Assembly: GCA_945643635.1 (NCBI GenBank)
Contig: CALZFC010000017.1
Span: 1,702,501-1,766,500 of the forward strand
Length of the DNA stretch: 64,000 nucleotides
Origin: Allodiplogaster sudhausi
Taxonomy: Eukaryota > Nematoda > Chromadorea > Rhabditida > Diplogasteridae
Direction of reading: 5' to 3'
Shown piece by piece: positions 10,995 through 23,175 of this stretch. The notes under the pieces were generated by a model, which worked only from the letters and a program-made list of their open reading frames with translations, made no database searches and was not told the DNA's origin. The number at the start of each line of letters is the position of its first letter. Positions within the stretch are counted from its first letter, which is position 1. Position numbers and translations under genes: made by a program.

Positions 10995-13292
10995 ATGGAG
11001 TCGTCCAAGTCGTTTCGTCTCGGCTACTACGGCTTCTTCGACCTCCTCAGTTCTCCGGCATTCTCATCGAGCCCTTTCGCATCTTTGCCAGCATGCACGG
11101 ACTACGACTGCAGATGATCTTTGCTGATTACGGTATGTATTGGCTGCATTTATTGATACCACCATAAAGGAGGAAAAAATGTACCTGCGAAATAGCACTC
11201 GAAATTTGAGAGAGCATGTGTTCTCAGGGTGAGCGCGGCAATTCGAACGTGCATTAATTATTGATCGTCCTCTTTTAAACTGACTGAGCTAGCATTCGTC
11301 TAGAGTTGACTGCCGCCGCACTTCGCTCTGGTGCCCACGATGCCTCCTTCAATGACCTCGAGACGGGCCGACTCGACGCACTCGGCATGGGCTTTGCTGC
11401 ACTACCGCCCGACGTGCCGAAGCGCTTCAAGATCGCGTACTTCTACCAGGACGGTGTAGGCGCTATATAATTAAAGGAAAGCATGTGATTTAGAGAGACG
11501 TGAATGGTCAGGGACAAAGGTTTGTGATCCTTTAATGTGGATCTCTGTGGAGTTAGGAAGATACTTCTTTTTTTTACAAATAGGAACAGGAATCCATTTA
11601 TCCAACAATAACCTTCTTTTTAAAATTAAAAATGAATCGTCGTTACTTGTTTGAATTGTTCTACGTGTATATGTGCCAAAGTAGTAAAATATGTATTATT
11701 CATAAAGTTATATTCCTTTATTATTCAGTAAGGCCTTTACGTGCCTCGTCGAAGTTATCCGGACGCTCTGCACACCTTGCACAGCATCATCGTCTTCTCG
11801 CCGGCGACCCTATGCGTTATACTCTTCATTTATTTCGCTGTCTGCGTTCTCAAGCAATTTCACTCACGAATACAAGGAAGTCAACCTGGGAAAGGTGAGA
11901 TTAAATATGTATGTACACAAATTGAAACCTAGTAATATTTGTGTGGTTCTATGTTTTCCCTTCCTGCTCATCTCATACGATGAATTTAGGCGATACTTCA
12001 ACTCTGATTTTCCTCACCAGTCTTTTTTACGGTCTTTTCGTCCTGACATCTCGAACATTTAACGACTTTTATCAAGCAATGTTCAACGTTAAAACGATTT
12101 TTCCACATCGAAAGGATTGGTTGGTTGGAGAAAAGGTTGCTCTTACATTTTTATAAAGCCTGTTTTACTCAACGAAGCATTTATATTATTCAGAAGGTCC
12201 GCCAATTATTTTGTTCACAGGAATTTTGACACAATTGTCGCTGCCTTGCGAACAGGAAAGCTAGGACTGCTGAATTACTTTCTTCCACTTGACACCGAGG
12301 AGGTAGATCTTCATAAATACATTTAATCGAACCTGCTCTTCTTGTGTTCTCGAGGACCTTGCTGAACATTTTATTGAATCGTTTGAGCATATGTAATTAT
12401 GTACTATATGTGCCTCCAGACAGAACTGGCATTGAAATTTTGTCATAGATATACATACATAATCAAATGGAACAGTCGAGAATTTCTCGATTGCCCCTGA
12501 TGTTGTATGTTTAGCTGGAATTCTTCTTCGGCAGTAGCTCAGCTTCGAGTCGACGACTGCGTAACATTCCTGACACGAGTGACATGCTCGAAGAGCTATG
12601 CAGAGGCTCTGACAACATTGCCTTCGTGTTCACGGTCGATCTCCTCGCGCTGCAAATGCGACGGGATCACTGCATTATTGACCGGTTTGTGTGTCGTCAA
12701 TCAATTAAAGGAGCACGAAACTAAAGAATAATCAATTGGTATTGTTCTCGGCCTTTGTAGTCGCGTCTTCCTAAATTGCATGCTCTCTCGCGCTTGGGCC
12801 AGTGAAATGTGCCATTTTAATAAGAGGTCAACGAATAGCTAAACACGACATCGAATTTGTAAACTTAAATTTGCAGAATTGATGTCGGCACAAAGTTAGC
12901 CGCTTCCATGCCTCAGAATACCTTCTCACTTCGTCAAGACGACGAAGCGAGCCTTCTTCTTTTCAAGCACCTTTCGTTTCGTCGACCTGAGGAAGGAAAC
13001 AGTTTCCAGAACAGAGGATATTCTGAGGTTTTGCTGGATTTTTTCAGTTGCCAAAAACTAATTTGACACGAAAAATATGTTGCAGGATGAGCTTCCTGCA
13101 GCAGTTGTATCCTGTATTCCTACCTCTAATCCCTGCCTTTCTGCGATCGTCTTTCTTATTGAGCTTCTTGTGCCGCGGGTGCGAGAGAAGTCGAGACAAT
13201 TTAGAGCGCATGTAGATGAGAATGTCCCAGACGTCTTTGAGCGATTTGAGGCCACTTGGACTAAACCGCCAAGATCTCCCTGTTCAATGTGA
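10995..13292 (+). pseudogene. Receptor-like paralogue A, pseudogene
   Basis: Same nine-exon plan as paralogue B (19658-22647) but broken five ways. Exon 1 (10995-11132) has lost 13 and 12 bases relative to B, giving a net frameshift. Exon 3 (from 11729) starts with TAA in frame where B has TTA. The end of exon 7, intron 7 and the start of exon 8 are deleted, fusing CTTTTCAA to GCACCTTTCG near 12965 out of frame. Exon 9 (from 13086) has two extra bases in its membrane helix. Exons 2, 4, 5 and 6 (11304-11455, 11990-12119, 12221-12302, 12515-12684) are still open. High identity to B in the remaining exons points to a recent duplication. Confidence 0.85.
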
Positions 13293-14926
13293 TAGATTCC
13301 ATCTGTTCAATAGCCCAATAAGCTAATATTCAGTTTAGTAACTTATTTATTTAATGTACATGAAATCTCACAAATGCATGAAATAAAAATTTCATAAAAG
13401 TTCCCGCACATCATTTTTCCATAGAATAAAGTCGCAGCTGAGTTTCCCCTTGCTTCCTTTCCTTTCCACTGTTACTTAGAGAATTTCTGCAACATGTGAC
13501 CTGGCAGTAGAAAATGGTTTCTCATAACGATCTCACGTCGAGTGAGACGTAACATTCCATATTTCTGAGTCGTAGTATTCGAAGATATAAAAATAAAAAA
13601 ATTAAAAAAATTTGGTTATGAATTTTCATCTTTTATGAAAACTTTTTACCATATCATACTGTAAATTTAATCATTTCTTCTACTCTAATTAGCGTCACCA
13701 GTCTACTTTATTCTTTTTCGTCTGTTATATGAACATGCGATCTCGCATGAAAGACTTTAAATATGTACATGCATATATGTATGTATATTCGCCAGGCCGA
13801 TCAATTTGAATGCTCCCAACATCGGGTGCTTTCATACATTGGAGAGTACTATGTACGTACAAGATAGGACTCAGGTTACCGCTGGAAAGCGCGAACGTCA
13901 ACATTTGTAAGGAGTAGGAAATCCGATATGCAAGACCAAACGAATGCAGCGTGCACCCAAAAGCTGCATATCACCTCCATTGTCACTTGCCCTTTGTCGA
14001 CTATACATGATTCGCCCTCCACTTTCGCTAATGATACCTCTTTGTGAAATATTTCTTGATATTATCTAGTAAAACGCATATAAACATGCGAATCGTATCC
14101 CCTCAAAACAGAACGAACGAAAATCCCCTCAAAACAAATGATGGTTGAAAGTTGCTAACTTCATTTTCTGAGCACGCTTCTATATTATTAAAGGAGTCAA
14201 AGACTCGCGCCTGAATTCGCGACTTTTTGCCAGACACAATGGCGAGAGAGCATATGATTTAAAGAGGCGCGTCTGAACTGTTAAGAAAAATTCAAATAGA
14301 TTAAGGTTGCATTTCGTCCACCTTTTCAGATTCATTTATCGTAAAAATATATTATTGTGATTTTGACTTAACGAATCTATTCGTGAATAATGCAGGGAGA
14401 ATTAGTGTCTCCAAACTAAGTATTCGTAGAATGTTGCAGCGGGCAGCCGGATCCCACAGACGCAATAACTTTTTGCCGTTTTCTGCACAGTTTAAAGCTG
14501 TTTATCTGATTTTTTTTTCGATATTTGTCTTGATATCTATCTAGCAGACTGTCTGCCAAATCCTCTCTGTCATTTTCATGCTTGATCTGTAAATCTCTCG
14601 TCCGTTATAATTAGTTTTACACCCATTTGTGCAAATTTTCGCATCCATTTGATGAAAGTGACTATTTCACTCTCTCTCTCACTCTCTCTCTCAATCTCTC
14701 TCTCTCGATTTCTCTCTCTCTCTCTCCACCATCCTACAGATCAGGTTAGCTAATTAGCTTGCTTTTGCAAATGGTATGTTTTACTGGGTTTTCGAACGTT
14801 GAGTGAACAAAACAAAAAAAAAATAGAAGAAAATGCCAATAAAGTTCGCAAAAGTCGATAATTTAGCTAACCTGTGATCCGTTGTGATGTTGGGAGTCTT
14901 CGTCGGTGGTTGTAACTGGAAGTAGA

Positions 14927-14972
<46 letters not shown>

Positions 14973-16480
14973 TTTTGCTCCTGACCGGACCCGTTAAAAA
15001 AAACTAGTACCTTTATTTAAGGGTGAATAGACAAAAGCAATTCATGCTTATAGATAGCTTTATAGAATAAACAAGATTGTTTTCAGGTGGCCTTCTCATG
15101 ACCGATCATCAGTACTACTTTGATGTTGACGTCGTCGATGCAATGACATTGACATGCTAATTAACAGTTAATAAAAAAATAGCCTTAAAATAAAATCAGT
15201 GATGTATACTATATTTTGAGACCATCTAAAAAAAATCAAGTCAGCCTGGTGACAAAAAGGTGATGAAAGGTTGAGTGAACTTGAGCACACATAACAAGAG
15301 GAAAAAAACTTTTACAGGAAAAACATACACTCAATTACCTTATTTAATACACTAAAAACTTGTTTTTTTAAATGTTTAATGTCGATAACAAAGAATTCTG
15401 CATCGGAACATGTTTTCGTTCTGCATTGACGCTCGTTTCCTCTTTGCAATTGGCGCTCGCTATTGTGTCAATTTCTGCAACTTGTGGCCGGGCGAAAGAA
15501 AGTTTTTTCATCACGTTCTCACTTTGAGGGACCTTATTTCATAATTCCGAGTCGGATTATTCGAAGCTGGAGCGATACATTTCATCGTAATTACAGACGC
15601 GTACGAGCACTTTACAAGAACGACTGAAAATATAACAACAAGGCATCGCAAGTTTGAAAGCTTCCAAAGAAGGGTGAACTTTCTCCCTTTGGAGACAGGG
15701 TAGGGCTCAGGTTACCGCTGGAAAGAGCGAACGACTACGTATCGCTCGCGCTGGAAAGAGGACACAAGCCGAAGTCCATGTTTCTACCATCGACAAAACA
15801 CTTCCACTTGTCACGTGTCTCTTTGGCTCCTCTACACCATTCGTCCTACACTCTCGTCTTTTTGAACCGTTGGAGTTTGGCTAGTAAAATGCAACTAAAC
15901 ATGCGAACCTAAATGCGTGCCTCATCCCTAAATCAAAAACCACTTAATTTATTAAAGGACCTATCCATGGAGTTTAGAACCCGCTTGCGGAGAATTAACG
16001 TTTCAATTCGCGCATGATATTGCAAAAAGTATTGGCGGTATGCTAGCACAGTATCCATCACTACAAACTAGACTTTGTGAGTCTTTTTCTCTCTGCCTCT
16101 CTTCTCTTCCCTCGAATCTCAAGCGTAGCTTGCCGCTTCGCAGCTAGTTTTCACCTTCTTTCTGGTTGAATGAGGGTGTGCATATGGAGAAAATAGGCTA
16201 GGGATGATGACGTCATTCCCTAAATTCTACAGTACGGCGTCGGGAAAATGTGGATTTTCTCCTCAGGGCCCCTCCAGGACGCATTCTCACTTTTCCTAAT
16301 GATGTTTCTAGTTGGACCGGATAGAATTAACAAAAAATTCAGCAACATTGTAATCTCCATGGACGGCTCCATTAATGAGCATTTCACCTACTTGTGAGTG
16401 AAAGGCGAATGCTATGCTCCGCGTTACTTCCATTGCCGTGTTCAATGTATCAAGGGAATAATTATAATGTAGCGCTAGAA
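13293..16480. other. Long intergenic stretch of duplicated remnants
   Basis: No intact gene. It holds a CT tract (about 14670-14727), a GA tract (14932-14966), a copy of the lipase terminal exon (15087-15160) and repeated intergenic blocks. The block around 13480-13585 resembles 15465-15570, and 13865-13910 resembles 10625-10690 and 15700-15740. The pattern suggests two or more rounds of tandem copying of a unit made of lipase tail plus receptor gene. Confidence 0.65.
15087..15160 (+). pseudogene. Duplicated terminal exon of the class 3 lipase
   Basis: A 74-base copy of the lipase last exon (10053-10126), preceded by the same TTTTCAG acceptor and reading GLLMTDHQYYFDVDVVD to the same stop. 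Similarity extends about 30 bases before and 130 bases after it. No other lipase exon accompanies it, so it cannot make a lipase. Confidence 0.9.
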
Positions 16481-17301
16481 CACCACACACAAAGAATATT
16501 GTCTTAGACAATAATTGTCTTGAAGCCATTGTCTTGAGATTTGTCTTAGACAAAATTGTCTTGCAGGGAATTGTCTTAACCTGTCAAGACAATTTTCCAA
16601 GACAATTAAGACAATTCGGGAGACGGCGCCGCCTCGCCCAATTGTCTTGATTGTCTTGAAGTTTCGCTGCAGACACGAAGTAGCTATCTCGTCCGATCTG
16701 GCGAGTTAGGCAACGTCGAGCGGCGACACTTAGGGGTTCACATTCACATGCGAGTGAAAGTGCTCGGAAAAACTGTTTGTGCACTTTTGCATATTTTAAA
16801 TTATTTTCTTTTCGTGCAACATAATAAAATGTACATTCTTCCGTTAAAATTTTTTCATTTTGAGCTGTTTCATAAAAGCGTACATCATTCGGGTTTTTTT
16901 TTCCCTTTTTAGAGAAATGGTTGTTGTGACAGTACGGAACGATTAAATAAAATGTGAAGATTTCAGGATGGTTCAGCATTCAAGTTTTTGTAATGCGTTT
17001 TAGTTCGTTTTGTTTCTCCTTATGCTTTTAATTCATTGTTGTTTAGACACCAGTTCGAGGGTCAAGCTGCCTTGCCCAGTTAGTGCAGCGCCAGGCTGCG
17101 TGAGTGTGTTTGGAACAAGGTGGAGTTTTATTTTATTTATTTTTTGTTTTGCTCATTCTTGCAATTCTTGTTATCTCGTTTGAGCTTTTTTTTTACTATA
17201 TTTTTCCGCAATAATCTAAAGAGAAGGATATTTAACGTTCGTTATAGTTTGCGAGCTCCTTGCGAAGGCCGAGTCGGTTCCAAGCGTCGCGTGTTCCGTA
17301 G

Positions 17302-18354
17302 GGCTTCGACGAATGGTTCCGCGACGTCGCCTCTCACAAGGACGAGCTCTCCTTCGAATAGATCAACGTCGTCACACTCTCAATATCCACAGCGTAAGGC
17401 TTTCCTTTTCTACTCTCTAAAATCTATTCCCAAAAACCCAATTATCTTCGTATTTAATCCCTCTTTTTAATGTTTTCCGGGTCAGTTTTAACTATTATTT
17501 TAGTCTTCGATGTAAATAAATAATTTGAATTTTTTTCCTTTTTTACAACAACAATGATAGAAAAATCGATTTGAAACCGAGAATTCCACCATTTTCAGCA
17601 GCGGCCGGCCTAACTCAAGAATGGTGCTGCTCAAAGGCTACGGCAAGGAGGGCTTCACCTTCTTCACCAACTACGGTAGTCGCAAGGTGCGAGGCTTTCT
17701 GTTGTTTTATAGAAATTTCTTATAGTATTTCTTCGTTAGGCCAGGCTTAAGCTGGTGCTCTCATTTTTCGTTCAATGTTACTGTAGAATTCAAGAATGCT
17801 CATCTTTAGCATTTTTTTTCTGCCAGCCGGCCACGCCAAGCTACATGCATATTCGAGTGACCTATCGTATTTGGATCTGTTTCTCCCTTCCCTCTCTCTC
17901 CGCCTTTCTTCCTCAAAAGAGGGGCCCTCTCCCCATCTCACCTTCTCTCCCTTTCCATCTCATCTTCTCTCTCTCTCTATCCAGGTGCGCATCGAGGGAG
18001 TGGTGGTTCGTCTGTAGCCGCCGACGAGTACTGGTCGTCTCGGCCGATTGGCTATCACGTTTATCATCCTTTCATTTTACTTTTTTTAAGTTTATTTTTT
18101 GTAATAAATATTTTTAAAAATTCCAACTTACAACTACTGCCCCTTTATCAAAACGATATTGAAATATTGATTAACTATGTTAATTGATTGATAAATTCCT
18201 GTTTGCAGGGGCGGCTTCGTGTTGCGGCCGGGCTACTTTGAGTTCTGGCAAGGGCAGCCGATTCGACTGCACGACCGGAAGGTCTTCGACCGCCTTGAGG
18301 AGGTGGAATCTCTATCGACTCGCGCCATAGGCGCCACTGTCCTAAGCCCTAAGC
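17302..18354 (+). pseudogene. Pyridoxamine 5'-phosphate oxidase (PNPO), decayed copy
   Basis: PNPO is the FMN enzyme that makes pyridoxal phosphate. Recognisable exons: 17302 to about 17393 (FDEWFRDVASHKDELSFE, then INVVTLSISTA), 17599-17686 ([15 protein letters not shown], then [11 protein letters not shown]), 17985-18058 (VRIEGVVVRL, then ADEYWSSRPIGYH) and from 18210 (GFVLRPGYFEFWQGQPIRLH). These are the FMN-binding RMVLLKG and FTNY blocks, the RIEG strand and the C-terminal FWQGQ..RLH signature. Damage: an in-frame TAG at 17359-17361, a one-base loss at about 18015 creating TAG, and no detectable exon for the LVFYW block. Retained introns with good splice sites show it came from genomic DNA, not a retrocopy. 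It lies wholly inside the palindrome-ended segment 16486-19443. Confidence 0.8.
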
Positions 18355-18814
18355 CCTAAGACCTTAGCCCAATGACCTTAACCTAAGACACCCCCTCCCC
18401 TCTCCCAAAGGTCATCCTCATGACGTGTCCAGTCGCTTGGAGTGAAAGAGGATCATAGTAGTTGAATAAAAACTAATTCTAAAAAGATTTTTTGTTAGAA
18501 ATTTGCTGTAAATTTCCCGTTGTTGTTCTGAAAGTCCCCGTTGTTGAGCTGAATGCCCCCATTTGTTGTGCATTTTTACCCTTTCCTGTGAGTGTTCCCT
18601 CTTTTTTGAATGTTTTAAGAAGGCTATGAACGCTAAAGGATGATATGATGCTCACTTTCTCTCTCTCTGTCCCTCTTTCTTTCTCTCTGTCTGTATCTCT
18701 CTTTCTCTGTCTCTCTCTGTCTCTCTCTCTCTCTCTCTCCACAGGCAACCTCTGCCAGAATTCAAGCATTGAAGGCGCCCTTATCCTCTGGACAAGTTCT
18801 TCAGCATTCAGATA

Positions 18815-18890
18815 ACTAGGGCGGGTAGTGTGGTGGTAGTGGTTTGGGTGCTTGGGTCTGGTTGGTCGGGTTCGGTTCCCCGTGGTTGAA
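18815..18890 (+). repeat. tRNA-like sequence, possible SINE head
   Basis: GGTTCGGTTCC near 18870 matches the pol III B box (GGTTCGANTCC) closely, and a TAGTGTGGTGG stretch about 40 bases earlier resembles a D-arm/A box. No proper cloverleaf with a paired acceptor stem can be folded by eye. It may be a SINE head or a degraded tRNA. Confidence 0.3.
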
Positions 18891-19657
18891 AATATCTCTC
18901 ATTCTGATTCCAGGCAATACGGCGACGACTCAGCGACTCCGGACGAAGTCAGGTCAGTTCCTATGCACTTTTGCTGTTTTTGTTTTGCATCTTAGATCAC
19001 ATTATGCTTGCTTTTAGCTCGAATTCTGCATTTTCTAAGCAAGTTGGATGTTTTTAAAAGCATTTTTCATGTTTTATGCCCTTGTGGGTGACGGCAGCTG
19101 TTCTCATGTTGTTAAACAGAACCTGTTTATTGTAATAAAGCGTTTTGTTTATCGTAATAAAGCGTTTTGTATAATGAATATGCTTAAAAAGTAATGTTTC
19201 GAACTGCATTTGATCCGTGAGCGAGCTTGAAGATGAGAAGGGGGCGTGGCTTAGGTGCGCTGCGCGAAATTGTCTTGAGAGGTCAAGACAATTCTGCGAC
19301 GCGCAATTGTCTTGACCGGGCAAGACAATTTCGTCAAGACAATTATTGTCAAAAGCATGCAAGACAATATTGTCTTGATGGAAATTTAAGACAAATTGTC
19401 TTGAGCGATTGTCTTGACCTCTCAAGACAATCTTCTTTGTGTGCAGTTTGAATGCGCGGTTCATAAAGTTGGAGGACGGCTCTGACCTTCCGTAGCTAAT
19501 TCTAGACCCGCCAGATTTCACGTTAGTATTGCTCAGAATGTAATGGAAGAAAATCGCGAACTTGCTGGATATAAATAAATGAAATTATCAGTTTAGAAAA
19601 CAATTTGAGGAAACTATTCGCTGGATACCTTCATTAAGTTATTGACAGACATCCGAC

Positions 19658-22647
19658 ATGGAGTCGTCCAAGTCGTTCCGTCTTGGTTACTACGGCGTCT
19701 TCGATCTCTTTAACGAGCGCAACAAATTCTCCGGCAAATTCAGAGGCATTCTAATCGAGCCCTTTCGCATCTTTGCCAACATGCAAGGATTGCCACTACA
19801 CATGATCGAAGTTGATTTCGGTATGATTTTAATTACGTATAACGTTTCTGAATAGGCTAGAATTGATAACAGTTTCGCGGAGTGCGGTAACCGCAAAAAT
19901 TGTGTGAGATTTCAAGTGTCCGTGACCCTTTGCTCATGCGCTCCCAGCATAGTTGTGCGACCTGCGAACTAGCACTCAAGAATGGGAGAGTTCTCAGGGT
20001 GAGCGCGGCAATTCTAACGTGAATTAATTATTCATCGTCCTCCTATAAACTGACTGATCATTCATCGAGAGTCGACAGTATCACTCCGCTCCGGTGCCTA
20101 CAGCGCCTCCTTCAATGACCTTGAGATGGGCCGACTCGACGCACTCGATATGGGCTTTGTTTCACTAGCGTCCGACGTGACCAAGCGCTTCAAGATCGCA
20201 TACTTCTACAAGGATGGCGTAGGTTCTACATATATTGCTCAAGGAAGAAAAATTTGTTTTGAATAAGCGCCTTTTTGCGAAACACAAATTGTGCAATAAT
20301 AGTCTTTTTTAAATTAAAAATGAAGCTTCGTCAATCGTACGAATGCTCCTTCATTTATGTATGTGCATTTACATAAGTAGTGCAACAGTTTTTTTTTATT
20401 CTTTTATTATTTAGTTAGGCCTTTACGTGCCTCGTCGAAGTTATCCGGACGCTCTGCACACCTTGCAAAGCATCATCGTTTATTCGCCGGTGACACTCTG
20501 CGCCATTCTTTTCATTTATTTCGCTGTCGGCATTCTCAAGCAATTTCACTCACGCATACAAGGAAGGCAACCTGCAAAAGGTGACATTAAATATGTGACA
20601 AATTGTAACTTAGTGATATTTTTGTTGTTCTGAATTTTCCCCTTTCCTGCTCATCTTATACTGTGAATTTAGGCGATACTTCGACTCTGATTTGCCTCAC
20701 CAGTCTTTTTTACGGTCTGTACGTCTTGACATCTCGAACATTTAACGACTTTTATCAAGCAATGTTCAACGTCAAAACGATTTTTCCACATCGAAAGGAT
20801 TGGTTGGTTATAGAAAAATTATTCAACGTTGCTATTATATTTTTTAAGAACCTGTTTTACTCAAGGAATCATTTATATTAATTATGCAGCAAGTCCGTCA
20901 ATTAATTTGATCACAGGAATTTGGACACAATTGTCGCTGCCTTGCGAACAGGAAAGCTAGGAATGCTGAGTTACTTAACTCCATTTGACACCGAAGAGGT
21001 AGTCGATTAAAAGGTCTTTATAAATACTTTTAATCTAACCTGCTCTTCTAGCGTTCTCGTGAACACTGAAATTTTTGCCATGAACATTTTTGAATCCTAT
21101 TATGTACATATATACATACATACATGTACTTTAAAGAACTGGTATTGATATTTAGCCATAAACCGTATTTTCTCAAGTAGTACCCCGGGGTACTATTTTT
21201 CAATACCCTTGAGGAGGAGTGGCACTATTAGAGGGAGGGGTTCTATTAGAGGGAGGGGTACTATTTTTCAATGGGAGACACAAAATTTTAATAACAACAT
21301 TTTATTCCAAAAAAAAAGAAGAATCATAGCTCGAATTCAATGTAATCATCACTGTAATATTTGATTTACAACAGATTTTTCATGAATATGCCATCAGTTC
21401 ATTTGAGAGAGCATTCCATGCCTCCAGGATCCATTCAAGGTACAACTAGAGCTAAGGTACTAGACTGTTAGGGGAGGAGGTACTATTGGAGTGGGGGGGG
21501 GGGGTGGTTCTACTAGAGGGATGGGCACTATTTTTCAATGGCATTTTCAGAGGGGGGTACTAAATGAGAAAAACGGTACATAAGCAAATGGATCACAGTT
21601 CGAGGATCATTGCCCCTGATGCTGCATGTTTAGCTGGAATTCTTCTTCGGTAGAAAGTTGTCAGCGTCAAATCGACGGCTGCGCTACATTCCAGACACGA
21701 GTGACATGCTTGATGAGCTATGCAGTGGCTCCGACAACGTTGCCTTCGTGTTCACGGTCGATCTCCTCGCGCTGCAAATGCGACGGCATCACTGCATTAT
21801 TGATCGGTTTGTCTACTTAAAGGGAGGGGCATGTTGCCCAACCGTAATCTATTCTGAATTCTCCTCACCATTGTAATTGCGTCTCCCTAAATCACATGCT
21901 CTCTCCCGCTTGTGATAGACAAAATAGGACCGTATTAAAGATTGAGTCCTTAGCTCCTTTAAAGGAGCTGTTGCAAAGTGCCATTTTAATAGTTACGTCA
22001 ACGAATAATTAAAAAGAAATATAATTTATGGTATAAAGTGTGACAATTTGCAGAATTGACATCGACAAAAAGTTAGCCGATTCCATGCCTCAGAATACCT
22101 TCTCATTTCGTCAAGACGACGAAGCGAGCCTTCTTCTTTTCAATCGAAATGTCTCTCGCAGAACGGTCGAAGCCGTCCAGCGCATCATTCTCAAGATCTT
22201 CACCGACGATGCTGTGAGTTTTCTGAATGAAAAAAAACCTTTATGCACATTAAAAAGGATAGACTTGTAATCTTATAGCTAAAGACCATTCTGATAACAC
22301 GCTCTTCGGGCAACTTTCGTTTCGTCGACCCGAGGAAGGAAACAGTTTCCAGAACAGAGGATATTCTGAGGTTTTGCTGGATTTTTTCAGTTGCCAAAAA
22401 AAACTAATTTGACACGACAAATATGTATGTATGTTGCAGGATGAGCTTCCTGCAGCAGTTGTATCCTGTCTTCTTACCTCTAATCGGACTTTCTGTAATC
22501 GCCTTTCTAATTGAGCTTCTTGTGCCGATGGTGCGCGAGAAGTCGAGAAAATTTAGAACGCATGGAGATGAGAATGTCCCAGACGTCTTTGAGCGATTCG
22601 AGGCTACTCGTACGAAACCGCCAAGATCTCCCAGTTCAATGAGATAG
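19658..22647 (+). CDS. Receptor-like paralogue B (divergent ionotropic-receptor-like membrane protein), intact
   Basis: Nine exons: 19658-19820, 20070-20218, 20415-20580, 20673-20802, 20917-20998, 21634-21806, 22054-22213, 22279-22370, 22440-22647. All junctions are GT-AG and in phase, giving 440 residues. Order: an N-terminal half (FRLGYYGVFDLFNERNKFSG, then FNDLEMGRLDAL, FKIAYFYKDG), a helix in exon 3, a helix in exon 4 ending in SRTFNDFYQAMF, a second soluble half (exons 5-8), and a C-terminal helix in exon 9 (FLIELLVP). This split-domain order (S1, M1, M3, S2, M4) is that of ionotropic glutamate-like receptors, and SRTFNDFYQAMF sits where they have SYTANLAAFL. There is almost no room for a pore loop between the first two helices. 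The family call is inference. Intron 5 carries a MITE. Confidence 0.65.
21165..21583. mobile_element. MITE-like element in intron 5 of paralogue B
   Basis: About 420 bases with inverted ends: ACCGTATTTTCTCAAGTAGT on the left and, reversed, ACCGTTTTTCTCATTTAGTA on the right. Inside, GGGGTACTATTTTTCAAT-type words are repeated several times in both orientations. The other paralogues lack it at the same intron, which marks an insertion after duplication. Confidence 0.6.
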
Positions 22648-23175
22648 ATTCCATCTGCTCAAAAGCCCAGTGAGGAAACATACAGTTTATTTATTTATCA
22701 TACATGACACTAATATTTCGATATGACAGTACAATTGTATGAATGAAAAATATCGTATGTCTTAATGCTACATCAGGGCATTATGAGTACAGACAGATAA
22801 ACAGTATTTGAGCAAACTGCCCGAAACGCTGCCTTTATTTTTGAGCTTTCCACACACAGACACACATAAACATGCAACCCTGTGACCCTCTGATTATGCG
22901 CTAGGCGCTTCTGCACAGACGGCATGCACCGCTATCTGAGCCAAAAGAGGAGGAGGCTTCTGAGGGGGGGGGGGTGGGAAAGAAAAACGGGCGCAAACTG
23001 GTGAAAATTCAAAGTATGGAGACAGAGCAAGGTGAAGCGACCTCGTCTTGATTGGTCAAAGATTGTAAGTGGATTCATAGAATAAGAGATTATGAAACTT
23101 GACGCTCCATATTCCTTTTATCCGAGAATGAGCCGAGAAGGAAAGTACGGGGGGATAGGAATCGGGCTCTTAGGT
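22648..23175. other. Convergent intergenic spacer
   Basis: Lies between the 3' ends of paralogue B (plus) and the REEP-like gene (minus). AT-rich with a G run near 22960. I see no gene. Confidence 0.6.

Larger units (their letters stand above)
16486..19443. mobile_element. Candidate element with palindrome-array ends enclosing a PNPO pseudogene
   Basis: Both ends carry dense arrays of CAAGACAATTGTCTTG-type half-palindromes (about 16495-16660 and 19265-19435). The outermost bases are inverted: CACACAAAGAATATTGTCTT on the left, and the reverse complement of the right end reads CACACAAAGAAGATTGTCTT. The interior, about 2.96 kb, holds no transposase but does hold a decayed intron-containing PNPO gene and a tRNA-like repeat. 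The organisation parallels the PIF/Harbinger element at 51786-57082, whose ends are arrays of GGACATGTCC words. I infer a non-autonomous DNA transposon that captured genomic DNA; the target-site duplication is not resolved. Confidence 0.55.

Noticed and set aside
16308..16553. Minus-strand open frame facing the left end of the PNPO-bearing element, with another facing its right end (19054-19521), suggesting a second gene split by an insertion
   Set aside because: Parts of both frames run into the palindrome arrays; no recognisable protein, no supporting splice sites, and the target duplication does not match.
18342..18370. CCTAAGCCCTAAGCCCTAAG as a telomere-like repeat
   Set aside because: Only three imperfect units of seven bases, different from the nematode TTAGGC repeat, and internal to a pseudogene.
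21480..21520. G-quadruplex-like G runs
   Set aside because: Runs are part of degenerate GGGGTACTATT repeats inside a MITE; no evidence of function.
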